Below, one piece after another: positions 18,563 to 28,094 of a DNA stretch of 64,000 bases (position 1 is its first letter; every line of letters begins with the position of its first letter). Source of the stretch: Calothrix sp. NIES-4105 (GTDB lineage: Bacteria; Cyanobacteriota; Cyanobacteriia; Cyanobacteriales; Nostocaceae). The notes under the pieces were generated by a model. It was not told where the DNA came from. It worked only from the letters and a program-made list of their open reading frames with translations, and did not search any database. The position numbers and the translations under genes were made by a program. The DNA lies in NCBI RefSeq assembly GCF_002368415.1, contig NZ_AP018290.1:10407717-10471716 (forward strand), written 5' to 3'.

Positions 18563-18590
18563 AAACCGACGCAACGAACTGTGTCGGTTT
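18563..18590 (+). terminator. Intrinsic-type terminator after the PIN/TRAM gene
   Basis: AAACCGAC and GTCGGTTT are separated by 12 bases and followed by ATTTTATT, a stem plus T-rich tail 30 bp after the stop codon. Confidence 0.65.
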
Positions 18591-18885
18591 ATTTTATTCA
18601 CACAATAAATCTTCCACCTCTTACCTCTGTTTCTCCGCGTCTCTGTGGTAAAAAAATTATTTCACCACGCCTGTCACAGAGTTCATAGAGAAATAATACC
18701 TTGTAGGTGCTTTCTTCAGGAACGAGACCCAACATCTTATTTTCTTATCCCATGCAGCATAGGTTAACATCAATCAAGCAGTAAGCAAATTATAGATATA
18801 ATCAAGAAGTCACGATTAAAGGTTTAAACAGTACAAGCCACTACCTATTGTACAGGGTTATGTACGGGTTCTTATGGAGGTTCAA
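18591..18885. repeat. CCACAGAGAC repeats and VapBC leader
   Basis: Two back-to-back copies of the interspersed repeat occur at 18618-18686 (reverse TCTCTGTGGTAAAAAAAT then forward TTTCACCACGCCTGTCACAG). The rest is the leader of the TA pair, ending in GGAGG five bases before the ATG at 18886. Confidence 0.6.
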
Positions 18886-19203
18886 ATGACTAGTAAAGAA
18901 TTATTAATGCAAGAAGTAGAAAATTTACCACCTGAATTGTTAACACAAGCACTCGACTTGATTCGTTCTGTTAAAGTTGATACTGCAAAAAGAGAGTTAA
19001 ATTCCAAACCAGCAGAATCAACACAATCAAACGATTCAACACAAGCTTCTAATGACGAGAAAATTACATATCGTCCAGCTTCCGGACGTTCTATACTCAG
19101 ACATGCTGGAACTTGGCAGGGCGATGACTATGAAGAATGTCTACAGTCAGTGTATAATTCTCGTGGGAGAGCAAAATTTGATGACGAAGACTTATTTGAA
19201 TAA
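18886..19203 (+). CDS. VapB-like antitoxin
   Basis: A 105-residue protein with an N-terminal helical part typical of DUF2281-like antitoxins (LLMQEVENLPPELLTQALDL), a polar low-complexity middle (ESTQSNDSTQASNDE) and an acidic C-terminus. GGAGG sits five bases before the ATG at 18886, so this start is preferred over 18874. Its stop overlaps the PIN toxin ATG by one base (TAATG). The partner gene gives the main support for function. Confidence 0.78.
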   Translation: MTSKELLMQEVENLPPELLTQALDLIRSVKVDTAKRELNSKPAESTQSNDSTQASNDEKITYRPASGRSILRHAGTWQGDDYEECLQSVYNSRGRAKFDDEDLFE

Positions 19204-19646
19204 TGTATTTGCTAGATACTAATCATTGTAGTGCAATTATCTTGGGCGAACCAAATGTAATTCGTCGTATCAGCCAAGTAGGGGAAAATAACATTGCTAC
19301 TTGTGTAATTGTTCAAGGCGAACTTACATTTATGATGGAAAAATCTCAGCAAAGGGAGAGCAATCTTGCTAGGTTAGCAGAATTATTAGAAGATATTCGT
19401 ATTTATTTAGTAACAGAAGAGACTTCCACTATATATGGTCAACTCAAAGCTGCTTTATTTAACGAATTTGCTCCCAAAGATAAAAATAAAAGGCGAAAAA
19501 CTAAAATCACAGATTTAGGTTTTGGTGAAAATGACCTTTGGATAGCAGCTATTGCACTACAAAATAATCTAACTGTTGTATCTAGTGATAAAGACTTTTT
19601 GAGAATTCAGCAGGTGAGAAGGTTTTCATTAGAATCTTGGAGATAG
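19203..19646 (+). CDS. vapC: VapC PIN-domain toxin
   Basis: A 147-residue PIN ribonuclease: MYLLDTNHCSAIILGEP carries the first Asp, VIVQGELTFMM the conserved Glu, and GENDLWIAAIALQNNLTVVSSDKDF the C-terminal acidic residues. VapC toxins cleave tRNA or rRNA. The active site appears complete. An insertion with a basic stretch (KDKNKRRKTK) precedes the last motif. Confidence 0.9.
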   Translation: MYLLDTNHCSAIILGEPNVIRRISQVGENNIATCVIVQGELTFMMEKSQQRESNLARLAELLEDIRIYLVTEETSTIYGQLKAALFNEFAPKDKNKRRKTKITDLGFGENDLWIAAIALQNNLTVVSSDKDFLRIQQVRRFSLESWR

Positions 19647-19764
19647 AAACAATAAATTATTACTGAATCAAAATCAAGCTCGATTGATTGTTTAAGTATT
19701 TGAAAAATGCCTACGCATGAAGTAGTAGTGTGAATCTTAATAGCTTTAATGTTAAGTCCAAGCA

Positions 19765-20043
19765 TTATATACTATCTGTAATTTGAAGATAATATTTTCT
19801 ATCAATAGTCCTCTCATAGACAAAAGCAAGGCGCCTATTTACAGTAAATTCCCAAAATTTTTCAATAAGGCCAATATCAATGCTTTGTTGTAAAAATTTA
19901 AAAATTCTTACTTGAAAGTCATATTCATGTTCATCTGGATTAATAGTTATAGATAAGCCATTATCTTTACACCATTGACTAAGTTCATCTTCATCATACC
20001 AAGGTTGATCAAATTTTCTTGGTTCTTCAGAGTTTTTTACCAT
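19765..20043 (-). CDS. Hypothetical protein, 92 residues
   Basis: An acidic, aromatic-rich small protein (FDQPWYDEDELSQWCKDNGL, then FQVRIFKFLQQSIDIGLIEK and RRLAFVYERTIDRKYYLQI). No family recognised. The good ATG and uniform composition make a real gene plausible. It stands alone after VapBC. Confidence 0.5.
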   Translation of the reverse strand: MVKNSEEPRKFDQPWYDEDELSQWCKDNGLSITINPDEHEYDFQVRIFKFLQQSIDIGLIEKFWEFTVNRRLAFVYERTIDRKYYLQITDSI

Positions 20044-20499
20044 AATGCTTGACTTGACGAAGCTTTTCTATATATATATATGGTTCCCACTTAAGAAGCA
20101 AAACTATCCAGCCATGCTAAGTCACATTGATTTGCCGGTGCGATCTGGCTACAAGTTTTATCACTACGTTCAATTTTTTCAATAGCGTCACACACCCTAC
20201 GTTCAATTTTTTCAATGGCGCCACACACCCTACGTTCTTATTTGTCGTTTGTGTAAGTCTTATATATAAAGAACCACGAAGAACATACCTCTCTGTGTCC
20301 TCTGCGCCTCTGTGGTAAAAAAAATAATTTCACCACAGAGACACGGAGAACACAGGGGGAAGATAAAAAATACTTTAGTACTATAATAGTCGGGTAGAGA
20401 AAAAATTGCGAATAATTTTAGATTTATATCTAACGTTGAATGTCCGGCGCCGGATGGTGAGTGTTAGGATGTTGTTGCTGCTCGATTTTTAAGCTGTGG
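20044..20499. repeat. Repeat-filled intergenic region
   Basis: Contains TA repeats (20070-20082), two tandem copies of TTCAATTTTTTCAAT followed by GCGTCACACACCCTACG or GGCGCCACACACCCTACG (20165-20235), and a pair of opposed CCACAGAGAC repeats (20287-20360). In one unit AGCGTC has become GGCGCC. A reading frame across 20127-20318 is a by-product of the repeats. Confidence 0.72.
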
Positions 20500-20964
20500 A
20501 TGAGTAAACAATTAGATAAACCGCTGTCCTTAGAGATCGCTAAGAATATAAAGAGTAAGTCGAAGAAGCCGTTCGATAATGCTTACAAGGCAGCATTAGC
20601 AACGGAGGGAGCGATTTACGTACAAGGATTTTTGGTTTTTCCGGGACAACCATATCGCCCCATTGAACATGCGTGGATTGAAGTGGGAGATACTATTATT
20701 GACCCAAATTTACAGCATCTCAATAAATCTGCTGAGAGTTTACTGTACTTTGCGGCACATCGGATTACGGTTGAGAATTTGAAGGAAATTATCGAAGAGT
20801 CGCAAGAAGATTATCCTGAAGATGACCCTTTACCTATATATGGCAATGCTCCGTATGAGTATTATGGTGATGTGATGCTGGGTGATCAGCCTTACCTTGA
20901 TGCTTACAAAGCTGCCGAAGATAAGTGTAAGGAAGTTAACAAACCCATCGTTGATAGTAATTAG
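20500..20964 (+). CDS. Hypothetical protein with HAW...D motif
   Basis: A 154-residue soluble protein from the ATG at 20500. The middle reads GAIYVQGFLVFPGQPYRPIE then HAWIEVGDTIIDPNLQHL. A His and a downstream Asp in such a setting recall transglutaminase-like or papain-like folds, but no catalytic Cys is obvious in the right place, so this is only a hint. The C-terminus is acidic. The function is unassigned. Confidence 0.6.
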   Translation: MSKQLDKPLSLEIAKNIKSKSKKPFDNAYKAALATEGAIYVQGFLVFPGQPYRPIEHAWIEVGDTIIDPNLQHLNKSAESLLYFAAHRITVENLKEIIEESQEDYPEDDPLPIYGNAPYEYYGDVMLGDQPYLDAYKAAEDKCKEVNKPIVDSN

Positions 20965-21060
20965 CAACGGATATAACGGATGTAACGGATAGTTTGTTGG
21001 TACATTCTTGTGGGATGTCTCTTGTGGGATGTCTTGTGGAGCAGGCGTCCCCGCCTGCCC
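20965..21060. repeat. ACGGAT and GCAGGCG repeats
   Basis: AACGGATATAACGGATGTAACGGAT (20967-20991), also near 38785 and 51045, followed by GTGGAGCAGGCGTCCCCGCCTGCCCC, a hairpin family also seen near 23235, 42745 and 51085. Confidence 0.6.
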
Positions 21061-21088
21061 CCAGTCCCACCCAATTTACACAACCCCA

Positions 21089-21520
21089 TCAAAAAGATAC
21101 CTTGACATTGCTGGTTACTCTCAAGACAGCTTCTTGCTGAAATGTTTGTTTATAGTTTGATATAGTATCCTTAACCATTTTATTTTTGGTCGAACTGTTT
21201 TCGTAAATTACGACAATCACTTTACTCTTTTCTTTGACTAGCACACCTGAACTGTTGAGATACTGACCATTAGCGTCTATAACAGTTAGTCCGTCTTTAA
21301 AGCGTGGTGTAATAACACGGTTAAGAAATTGCTGCCATTCAACCTCGGAGACTGTTTTTCCTCCTGGTTTCGATAAGCCAAAGTATAATTCTTCTTTGAT
21401 AAGAGTCTTTTGAGATGACTCAGCGCGCGTCTTCAAGTTCGTACAAGCAGGGGTGGTAATTAGTAAACTTGCAAGAGTAATCGCATTTAAGCTGTTCTGG
21501 AAACTTTTGTTTAATAGCAT
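21089..21520 (-). CDS. DUF3574 lipoprotein
   Basis: A 143-residue protein with a signal peptide and lipobox (LASLLITTPAC, Cys at about 26) and a DUF3574 domain (ELYFGLSKPGGKTVSEVEWQ, ITPRFKDGLTVIDANGQYL, KEKSKVIVVIYENS). DUF3574 proteins are small exported proteins of unknown function. The family match is good; the role is unknown. Confidence 0.82.
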   Translation of the reverse strand: MLLNKSFQNSLNAITLASLLITTPACTNLKTRAESSQKTLIKEELYFGLSKPGGKTVSEVEWQQFLNRVITPRFKDGLTVIDANGQYLNSSGVLVKEKSKVIVVIYENSSTKNKMVKDTISNYKQTFQQEAVLRVTSNVKVSF

Positions 21521-21576
21521 TGTATGTATTTAGATTGATAAAATAAAGGCTTCTCTACAACACGGTTAATTATCTT

Positions 21577-21740
21577 TGTTTAAGCAATTTACTTGGTAGC
21601 TTATAACAGTATTAGGTGGATGTATAACTGGCTTATGCATTGGCAGGAGCATTTGACAAAGCTATTCAATTTGTAAAGCAGATGACACAAGATTTTATAT
21701 TATTTTTGTTTAAGCAATTTGCTCGGTAGTATTCTATATC
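21577..21740 (+). pseudogene. Relic of the TPR-like gene between direct repeats
   Basis: 21628-21695 encodes LAYALAGAFDKAIQFVKQMT, matching SLAYADAGQFDQAIQLVKRM of the gene at 21898. It lies between two copies of TTTGTTTAAGCAATTTGCTCGGTAG (21577 and 21706, the first with two changes). Only this fragment remains, consistent with a collapsed tandem duplication. Confidence 0.68.
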
Positions 21741-21897
21741 AAAAATTCTGGTGTTCTTCTCTCTGCTCTCTTGTGGTCTGTGTGGTAAAAAAATACATGT
21801 ACTGCACATCTGAGACTTTGTGCAACAGTCTCCGAAAATCGATGAGATGGAGTGGTAGGTTATAACAGTAAGTAGTAAACTGTATCAATTCAAACAA

Positions 21898-23193
21898 GTG
21901 AAATTCAAATCAATCTTATTTACACTGACCATATTGTGTCTTGGAGTTGGCGCCATTCCAATTGAGACAACGATTACATATGCAAATAGTAATCAATCTC
22001 AAAATACGCAGCTTAAGTTAAAAGGTATTCCGCTTGCCTGCTATATAAGTGTTGGTGAACCTAGCGCAGGGGAAGGTCCACTGATTTTAGCTGCGGAGTT
22101 TACATCACAGTATTGGGCAAACGTATCGTTAGCGTATGCGGATGCAGGACAATTTGACCAAGCTATTCAATTAGTCAAGCGGATGGATCATGATTTGATA
22201 CCCAAGCAAACCAAGGTTGAAATTGCAACTCTCTTAGCTAAAGATAAGCAATATAACCGAGCTATCCAACTTGTCCAAAGTATAAACGATGAAGGAGGAA
22301 GTACTGAAAAAGCACGGGGATTAGCAATAATTGGGCGCCAGTATGCCAAAGCTGGAAACAAACAACAGGCAGACCGCTTATTTTCGCAAGCTTTGAAGTA
22401 TGCACGTTCACTTTCACCCGAATTGCAAAATTATCCATTAGCAGATATTGCAATTGAGTATGCGACAGCGAATCGTTTTACAGAAGCGTTACAACTGGCA
22501 AATCGTATTAAAGATAAGGATAGCAAAGGTACGGCATTATCCGGAATTGCAGTTGAATATGCACTCGCTAGTAATTTTAATAAAGGTATTGAGTTAGCGC
22601 AAACAATTACGGGAGAGTACGAACGAAGCAAAGCATTAGAGTCCATAGCATCACAGACAACTATAAGCCAACTTCCTCAACTGCAAAAACTTGCCTTTGC
22701 AATAAAAGATGACGCTTACAAGGCGCCTGCTTTAGTAGGCATTGCGAAAAGATATATTAACTTAGGACAAATACAGCAAGCTCTCAACCTTGAAAAAACC
22801 ATCGTCGCAACTGACCCAGGTGGCTCTGCATATTATAAATTACCAGGCGCCTATGCCAGCAAACAAAGATTTGACGACGCAATTAAACTGGTCAATAAAA
22901 TGCAAGGTAATGAGTGGCAATCTAACGCACGCGCGAGCGTTATTTTAGAATACGCACGTAACAATCAGTATGATAAAGCACAAAGTATAATTAACGCCCT
23001 CACATCCCAATCCGGTAAGAACAAAGCTATTCAAGCACTCGCTCAAGGATACGCAGAAGCTGGACAGTATCAAAGTGCATCGAAAGTACTCAAAACAGTT
23101 CAACCCGGAAATGAGATAGAGGCGCCTGCAAATCGCCAACATGACATATCCTTAGCTGAATGCGCCGCAAAGTCAGTAGCTACAAGAAAATAA
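21898..23193 (+). CDS. Exported TPR-like repeat protein
   Basis: A 431-residue protein with an N-terminal signal peptide (FTLTILCLGVGAIPIETTITYA) and at least eight degenerate helical repeats of about 35 residues with the pattern A--YA-AG-FD-AIQLV--- (around residues 75, 110, 145, 185, 220, 290, 325, 365 and 395). The spacing and consensus fit tetratricopeptide-like repeats used for protein binding. The start is a GTG at 21898, with no better ATG ahead of the signal peptide. It is probably exported, and its partner is unknown. A relic copy lies upstream at 21628. Confidence 0.8.
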   Translation: MKFKSILFTLTILCLGVGAIPIETTITYANSNQSQNTQLKLKGIPLACYISVGEPSAGEGPLILAAEFTSQYWANVSLAYADAGQFDQAIQLVKRMDHDLIPKQTKVEIATLLAKDKQYNRAIQLVQSINDEGGSTEKARGLAIIGRQYAKAGNKQQADRLFSQALKYARSLSPELQNYPLADIAIEYATANRFTEALQLANRIKDKDSKGTALSGIAVEYALASNFNKGIELAQTITGEYERSKALESIASQTTISQLPQLQKLAFAIKDDAYKAPALVGIAKRYINLGQIQQALNLEKTIVATDPGGSAYYKLPGAYASKQRFDDAIKLVNKMQGNEWQSNARASVILEYARNNQYDKAQSIINALTSQSGKNKAIQALAQGYAEAGQYQSASKVLKTVQPGNEIEAPANRQHDISLAECAAKSVATRK

Positions 23194-23536
23194 TCAAATT
23201 AAATATAAAACAATGAGTAGGCTAGGCATACTCTTGTGGAGCGGGCATCCTTGCCCGCCACATATATACATATATCAAGGTTGTAGAGTGGGCGCCTCTT
23301 ATTACCCTGCTTTGATATATTAAGGACAATTTCTTAATGTTCTCAAAGCCATCAAAAATCATAATACCAGCCAACAATTTTTATATCTCCCCCAGAGTTA
23401 ATTCGCAGCTATAACAGGGAATACTGTGTCTAGGTGGATACAGCTTAAGTTTGGGTGCGTCAGTTCCATAGGCTTGGCAATGCTACCTATTAACTATTGA
23501 AAAGTTCAGGTAGATTGTTTTGAGAGAATAGAGTCT
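23194..23536. other. Intergenic region before the large helicase
   Basis: Has a GTGGAGCGGGCATCCTTGCCCGCCAC hairpin (23236-23261) and a TATATA stretch, then the leader of the helicase gene ending in GAGAGAATAGAG just before the ATG. No gene is seen. Confidence 0.5.
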
Positions 23537-26500
23537 ATGTATATTTACATATGTGAAAAAGTAATAAAAAATGCACAAAAACATCAATTAACAATAATTG
23601 AAACATTAAGACAGCGCATTGAGGCAGACCCTTCATTGTTCAGCTTACTGTTTAGTAGTCGTTTTCCTTATTGGATAAGGCGTATCGATAATTTACGTCT
23701 AATTGCTAGCTTGGAATTGTTTGGGGAAAATCGAGTTTTATACTTTTCCCATATATTATCGCGCGGTGGTAATGAGTATCGCGCTTTCTTGGATGATCCT
23801 AGGTCGTGGGGTGAGCAAAATATCGACCGGAGTCATGTAGAAGCATGGCTTGACTTATATAATAGAGCTACTCCTCAACTAGCTTGTATTCCAGATTCTT
23901 TATGCTGTTGGTTAGAACGTCCAATTTTGATGCAACGGGAAGACAAGGTAATTTACGAGAGTAAGATTTGGGTTGAGTATTTTCAGAAGCATAACTCCTC
24001 TAATTTTGAGCAGTTACAAGGGTTTTATAATATTGTTACTGATCTGGTTGGGGCAAAGTCGTTAAATTATAACGTTCAAACCACACCTTATAAAAATGTC
24101 TGGGTCGGTACTGACCCACAAACTGGATACTCTGTTCTGTTTAGTCGCATTCGTCCTCAAGATGCTCAAGCACGAGAAATTCTCTTTTTGCTAGGCGCCT
24201 TTAATAACGCACCAACAAATGTAGAAATTGCCAATATTGGTAATCAATTAAACTTGTTTGGAAGTCAGGCGCCTTGCGAGCGGTTAAGTGATAGTACTCT
24301 TCATAAGAGTGATATTGCGCGCTATGCTCGCCGTTCTTACCCTGACTTTATTGTTTACTACCCTGAACACTGGCAGACCATGCAGCTAGAACCGAATACA
24401 AATCTAGCTTTGTCAGGGGAAGAAGAAGAACTATTGCACAGTATGAATTTCCCTGCATTCATTAATGGCAGAGCAGGAAGCGGAAAGTCTACGATGTTGC
24501 ACTATGCTTTTGCTTACTATTGCGACCTTTATCTAGGAGAAGTAAGTAATAGTACATCTACAGAGGCTTTTTTTCTGCCAAAACCTTTATTTTTGACTTA
24601 CAGTGAGCGTTTGACTGAAAAAGCTCGTGACACAGTAGAGCGAATCCTCAAAAGCTACGCGCGCTATATAGGTACATCAGAGCAACGCATAGCAAAACTC
24701 GATTTACTGAAAGAATGTTTCCAACCTTTTCAATCTTTTTTGCTCTCGTGCTTGCCTTTAGAGATAGTAAATAGATTAAAGGGCAGTAAATATATCTCGT
24801 TCCATGAATTTAAAAAACGATATGACAAAGCTTTTAGGGAGCAGCGCTATAGTGCAGAAGTTTGCTGGCATGTGATTCGTACTTATATTAAAGGCTATTA
24901 TTTTGTTGATGAGAATCAGGACTACCTTAGTATTGAAGAATATAAAGAAGAAATCCCGACAGAACACAAGAAAGTTTTTGATGATGATTTTGAAGAAATT
25001 TATAACCATATTTGGAAATGGTATCGCAATCTGTGTAATGACGAGCAGTTATGGGATGACCAAGATTTGGCGAGAGCTGTGCTAAAAGGAATTGCAAATG
25101 GACAGATATCATCCGCACGCTATGCAGCTATATTTTGCGATGAAGCTCAAGACTTCACGCGCGTTGAACTTCAATTAATTCTACGGCTATCCGTCTGGTC
25201 TAAATACCTTCTGCCGCGCGGTGTTGTTAACAGTTTACCCTTTGCCTTTGCAGGAGATCCGCTACAAACACTCAACCCGACAGGTTTTAGCTGGACAAGT
25301 TTTCGCGCTAACTTTTACGAAAAAATCTTGACTCCTCTCGACCCTGACAACTCGCGCTCTTTGCGGCACGCCGATAAATTAGCGCTGCATGAACTAAGGC
25401 AAAATTACCGCTCTCCTAACTCTGTTGTTAAGTTTACAAATTTCATTCACTTGTGGCGCCGGGTTTTATTTGATATTAGTAACCTCGAACCTCAAGAACC
25501 TTGGTGGACACAGAATGGCAGACCACCTCAAAAAGGTATTATAGAAATTAACCTTTTAGTGCCAGAACTCAGAAAACTTGCTGATAGTGGAGCTATCTTC
25601 CTGTTGCCGTGTGACGAAGGAGGGGAACTCGAATTTTTGCGGAGTTCGGAAATATTAAAACAGGTCTTTCCATGCGAAGAGAACGGGCAGATTCCTCCTA
25701 CAGTTTATACATCTATAAGTCTTAAAGGCTTGGAACTCTCATCTATCGTCGTTTGTTTTTTTGGCGAATACTACAGTAAACATTTTGGTCAAGCTTCTTT
25801 GCAGTCTCTAAACACTAGCGCAAACCTTCAACTAGAATATTTTCTTAATAAGCTCTATGTAGCTGTAAGCCGATCAACAGACTATTTGGCAATTATTGAT
25901 ACCAAACATGGTGATAAACTATTGTGGCAAGCCGCAACACCAACAGAGTTGGCATCATGGCTACAAAGAATGCGTCTAACAAACTCTCAAAATCAGCAGA
26001 GTCAGCTTTACCTTGAAAGGTGGAAACAGAAAATAAATCCTCTCGAAACGTACTTTACAATGCCGGGTACAAATCAAGATAACCTTCAGACCAATGCTAA
26101 ACAGTGGTTATTGAGCGGAATTGAAAATAACAGCATTCGCAACCTGAACACGGCTATCTATTACTACGATAAAGACAATATGTCTTTTGAAGTTAGCTAC
26201 TGCAAAGCCTGGATTTTGCGTATTGAAGGTCAGCTTCAAGAAGCAGGTTGCGTATTCATGGCATTAAACGCGCTTATAAATTCTGAATTAAATCCTCAAA
26301 AAGAAGCATGGCAATGTTTTTGGGAAGGTCAATGCTGGCAAAAACTCCTTGACTGGACTGCTAAAAACCCGAATTTCTCTGAAACCGCTTGGCAGCCCAT
26401 AATCAGATTTATGCTAGATACTGAGGGCAAAACATTCTCACCAGATTCAATTAGTCAATTTTCTACTTTTTTATGTAACGAAGATTTTTGGTGCCTTCAA

Positions 26501-27589
26501 AGCAGCGATTCTACCTGGCAATCAGTACTTGAACGCTATTTAAAGACTATTAACTACTTTATCACTAACCAACAAAATATAAAAACCCAACACTGGAAAC
26601 TATGGAGTGAGGCACTAGAAAAAATTGCCCTTACTTATAGCTTCACTGGGGAAGATACAATTTATCTTGCAGGTCAATGCCTCTATCGTGCGTCATATTT
26701 TCAGCAAGCTATCAACCTGTGGGAGCAACAGCAGCGTATCGACCACATAGAGTATGCAGTTGCGAAAGCCGAAACAGTAAAACCTCCTGAGAATTTAAAA
26801 TGGTTAAGCCAAGCCAATATGTTTACGCGCGTTGTACAAGTCTGGAGAGACAACAATTCTCCTATAGTAGGATGGGAATCATTCTTACCTTTAGTACGTG
26901 AAGCGCTAAAACAAACACAAGAATTCTCATATCTTCTAGACATCGAAATAAAAACTAGTCGCTGGTCGGAAGCAATAGCATTGTATCGCCAACAAAACTT
27001 GGGGGATATAGAACACCTGAAAATAATAGCTCGCATGGCTTATGATGCCAATTTAACGCCTGAAGCTGTCAAAAAAATGGAAAGCGGACAGCGTAGTATA
27101 TTGAGCGAGTTTGTAACTCAGGCTATGACTTTGCCCACATGGAAACCCACAGAAACAAGAATTTTAGAAATTTGTGTTGCCATAGAAAAAATTGGCGAGT
27201 TCGTTCCAGCATTGCAAATATTTGAGGGTTTTATAGAAGCTCAACAAACTCCAAGAAATGTACGAAAATTTGCGAGAGAAAGGTGGCTAGTAGTTAAAGG
27301 AAAGCAAGCTGATTTTTCAGAAAATACAGGTAGGAACGAAGACGCTAACCGCCAAATGCAAAAACGCAACTTTTTTGCAACAAAGTGGGGTATCAATCTG
27401 CAAGAATTATCTCTCGATGTCCCAACACTACCATTATCCTCAATACCTAACTCAGGCGCCTCTAATACCAATATTGAACAGCTACGTCAAGAATTAACAT
27501 CTTCCCTTACAGAATTAACAGAACTTGAACTACAGCAAATAAGCCATTATATAAATTTTCTACGTCATTTACGCAACACAAATTTATAA
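23537..27589 (+). CDS. UvrD-like SF1 helicase with long helical-repeat C-terminus
   Basis: A 1,350-residue protein. Residues 1-300 are an unrecognised N-terminal domain. Residues 300-800 hold an SF1 helicase core: Walker A GRAGSGKST (Lys317), Walker B IFCDEAQDF (Asp535, Glu536), motif III GDPLQ (573-577), LRQNYRSPNSVVKF, motif V SLKGLELSSIVV and motif VI YVAVSRSTDYL (Arg779). Residues 830-1270 are a helix-rich repeat region with TPR-like units (YCKAWILRIEGQLQEAGCVF; YLAGQCLYRASYFQQAINLW), and the last 40 residues look coiled-coil. This architecture recalls the large UvrD/TPR proteins related to eukaryotic TRANK1. All ATPase motifs are intact. It stands alone. A role in genome defence or RNA/DNA quality control is possible but not shown. 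Confidence 0.85.
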   Translation: MYIYICEKVIKNAQKHQLTIIETLRQRIEADPSLFSLLFSSRFPYWIRRIDNLRLIASLELFGENRVLYFSHILSRGGNEYRAFLDDPRSWGEQNIDRSHVEAWLDLYNRATPQLACIPDSLCCWLERPILMQREDKVIYESKIWVEYFQKHNSSNFEQLQGFYNIVTDLVGAKSLNYNVQTTPYKNVWVGTDPQTGYSVLFSRIRPQDAQAREILFLLGAFNNAPTNVEIANIGNQLNLFGSQAPCERLSDSTLHKSDIARYARRSYPDFIVYYPEHWQTMQLEPNTNLALSGEEEELLHSMNFPAFINGRAGSGKSTMLHYAFAYYCDLYLGEVSNSTSTEAFFLPKPLFLTYSERLTEKARDTVERILKSYARYIGTSEQRIAKLDLLKECFQPFQSFLLSCLPLEIVNRLKGSKYISFHEFKKRYDKAFREQRYSAEVCWHVIRTYIKGYYFVDENQDYLSIEEYKEEIPTEHKKVFDDDFEEIYNHIWKWYRNLCNDEQLWDDQDLARAVLKGIANGQISSARYAAIFCDEAQDFTRVELQLILRLSVWSKYLLPRGVVNSLPFAFAGDPLQTLNPTGFSWTSFRANFYEKILTPLDPDNSRSLRHADKLALHELRQNYRSPNSVVKFTNFIHLWRRVLFDISNLEPQEPWWTQNGRPPQKGIIEINLLVPELRKLADSGAIFLLPCDEGGELEFLRSSEILKQVFPCEENGQIPPTVYTSISLKGLELSSIVVCFFGEYYSKHFGQASLQSLNTSANLQLEYFLNKLYVAVSRSTDYLAIIDTKHGDKLLWQAATPTELASWLQRMRLTNSQNQQSQLYLERWKQKINPLETYFTMPGTNQDNLQTNAKQWLLSGIENNSIRNLNTAIYYYDKDNMSFEVSYCKAWILRIEGQLQEAGCVFMALNALINSELNPQKEAWQCFWEGQCWQKLLDWTAKNPNFSETAWQPIIRFMLDTEGKTFSPDSISQFSTFLCNEDFWCLQSSDSTWQSVLERYLKTINYFITNQQNIKTQHWKLWSEALEKIALTYSFTGEDTIYLAGQCLYRASYFQQAINLWEQQQRIDHIEYAVAKAETVKPPENLKWLSQANMFTRVVQVWRDNNSPIVGWESFLPLVREALKQTQEFSYLLDIEIKTSRWSEAIALYRQQNLGDIEHLKIIARMAYDANLTPEAVKKMESGQRSILSEFVTQAMTLPTWKPTETRILEICVAIEKIGEFVPALQIFEGFIEAQQTPRNVRKFARERWLVVKGKQADFSENTGRNEDANRQMQKRNFFATKWGINLQELSLDVPTLPLSSIPNSGASNTNIEQLRQELTSSLTELTELELQQISHYINFLRHLRNTNL

Positions 27590-27817
27590 CCCCGTAGCAC
27601 AGACGTCTCGCCTGTGCAGTCACATAATTCTCTTTACCACAGAGACGCAGAGGCACGGAGGCAAGAGAAATGAACCACGCTCGTCACAAAGGGCACAAAG
27701 GAATAATACAGAGGATGAAATTCATGCCTATCGCTACTTGGAAAACGGTGCCTAACTTTTAATTCGATTCCTAGCAAAACCATTAAAATTATAGAAATGC
27801 TAATGTTTAGCTGGGTT
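27590..27817. repeat. Interspersed repeats after the helicase
   Basis: GTAGCACAGACGTCTCGCCTGTGCAG (27594-27619), then a CCACAGAGACGCAGAG copy (27637-27668). The remainder is featureless. Confidence 0.6.
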
Positions 27818-27995
27818 ATCAGCAACAAAAACTTTAACTAAATTTTATAATACATTTGCACTGAAACGAGTAATATACACTTGTTAGGATTTTTTGGCGC
27901 CTGACGGAAAATATTCCATAGCAGTTTTTTATCTCCTTTATAATCTTTCAGTTTCTGGGCATCTTAACTATAGAGTCGTGTAGTGGTAAATAGCT
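27818..27995 (+). promoter_or_regulatory. Conserved leader, copy A
   Basis: This 178-bp stretch is repeated, with few changes, at 28350-28539 and more distantly at 29925-30146, each time ending at an ATG for MADNQP. Shared words include CAACAAAAACTTTAACTAAA, TTTATAAT(C/T)TT(C/T)CAG, TGGGCATCTTAACTATAGAG and TCGTG(C/T)AGTGGTAA. Such conservation points to promoter and translation signals that travel with the gene. Confidence 0.65.
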
Positions 27996-28094
27996 ATGGC
28001 AGACAACCAACCTAGAGATTTTGATGTAGTACTTGAAGGAGAGGCACCACCTCCTATTACGTTTTCATTCTTACTTTTACCTATCAAACTTTAG
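27996..28094 (+). pseudogene. 5' fragment of an STM4015-like gene
   Basis: Starts MADNQPRDFDVVLEGEAPPP, the N-terminus of the genes at 28540 and 30147. Similarity ends at about 28060, after roughly 22 codons, where unrelated DNA with the minus-strand gene 28084-28302 begins; the frame stops at 28094. It is the left remnant of a duplication. Confidence 0.8.

Noticed and set aside
20127-20318. A 63-residue frame
   Set aside because: It is made of the repeated TTCAATTTTTTCAAT and CCCTACG units and a CCACAGAGAC repeat.
23194-23536. A gene between the TPR-like protein and the helicase
   Set aside because: No frame of useful length or family resemblance; only hairpin repeats.
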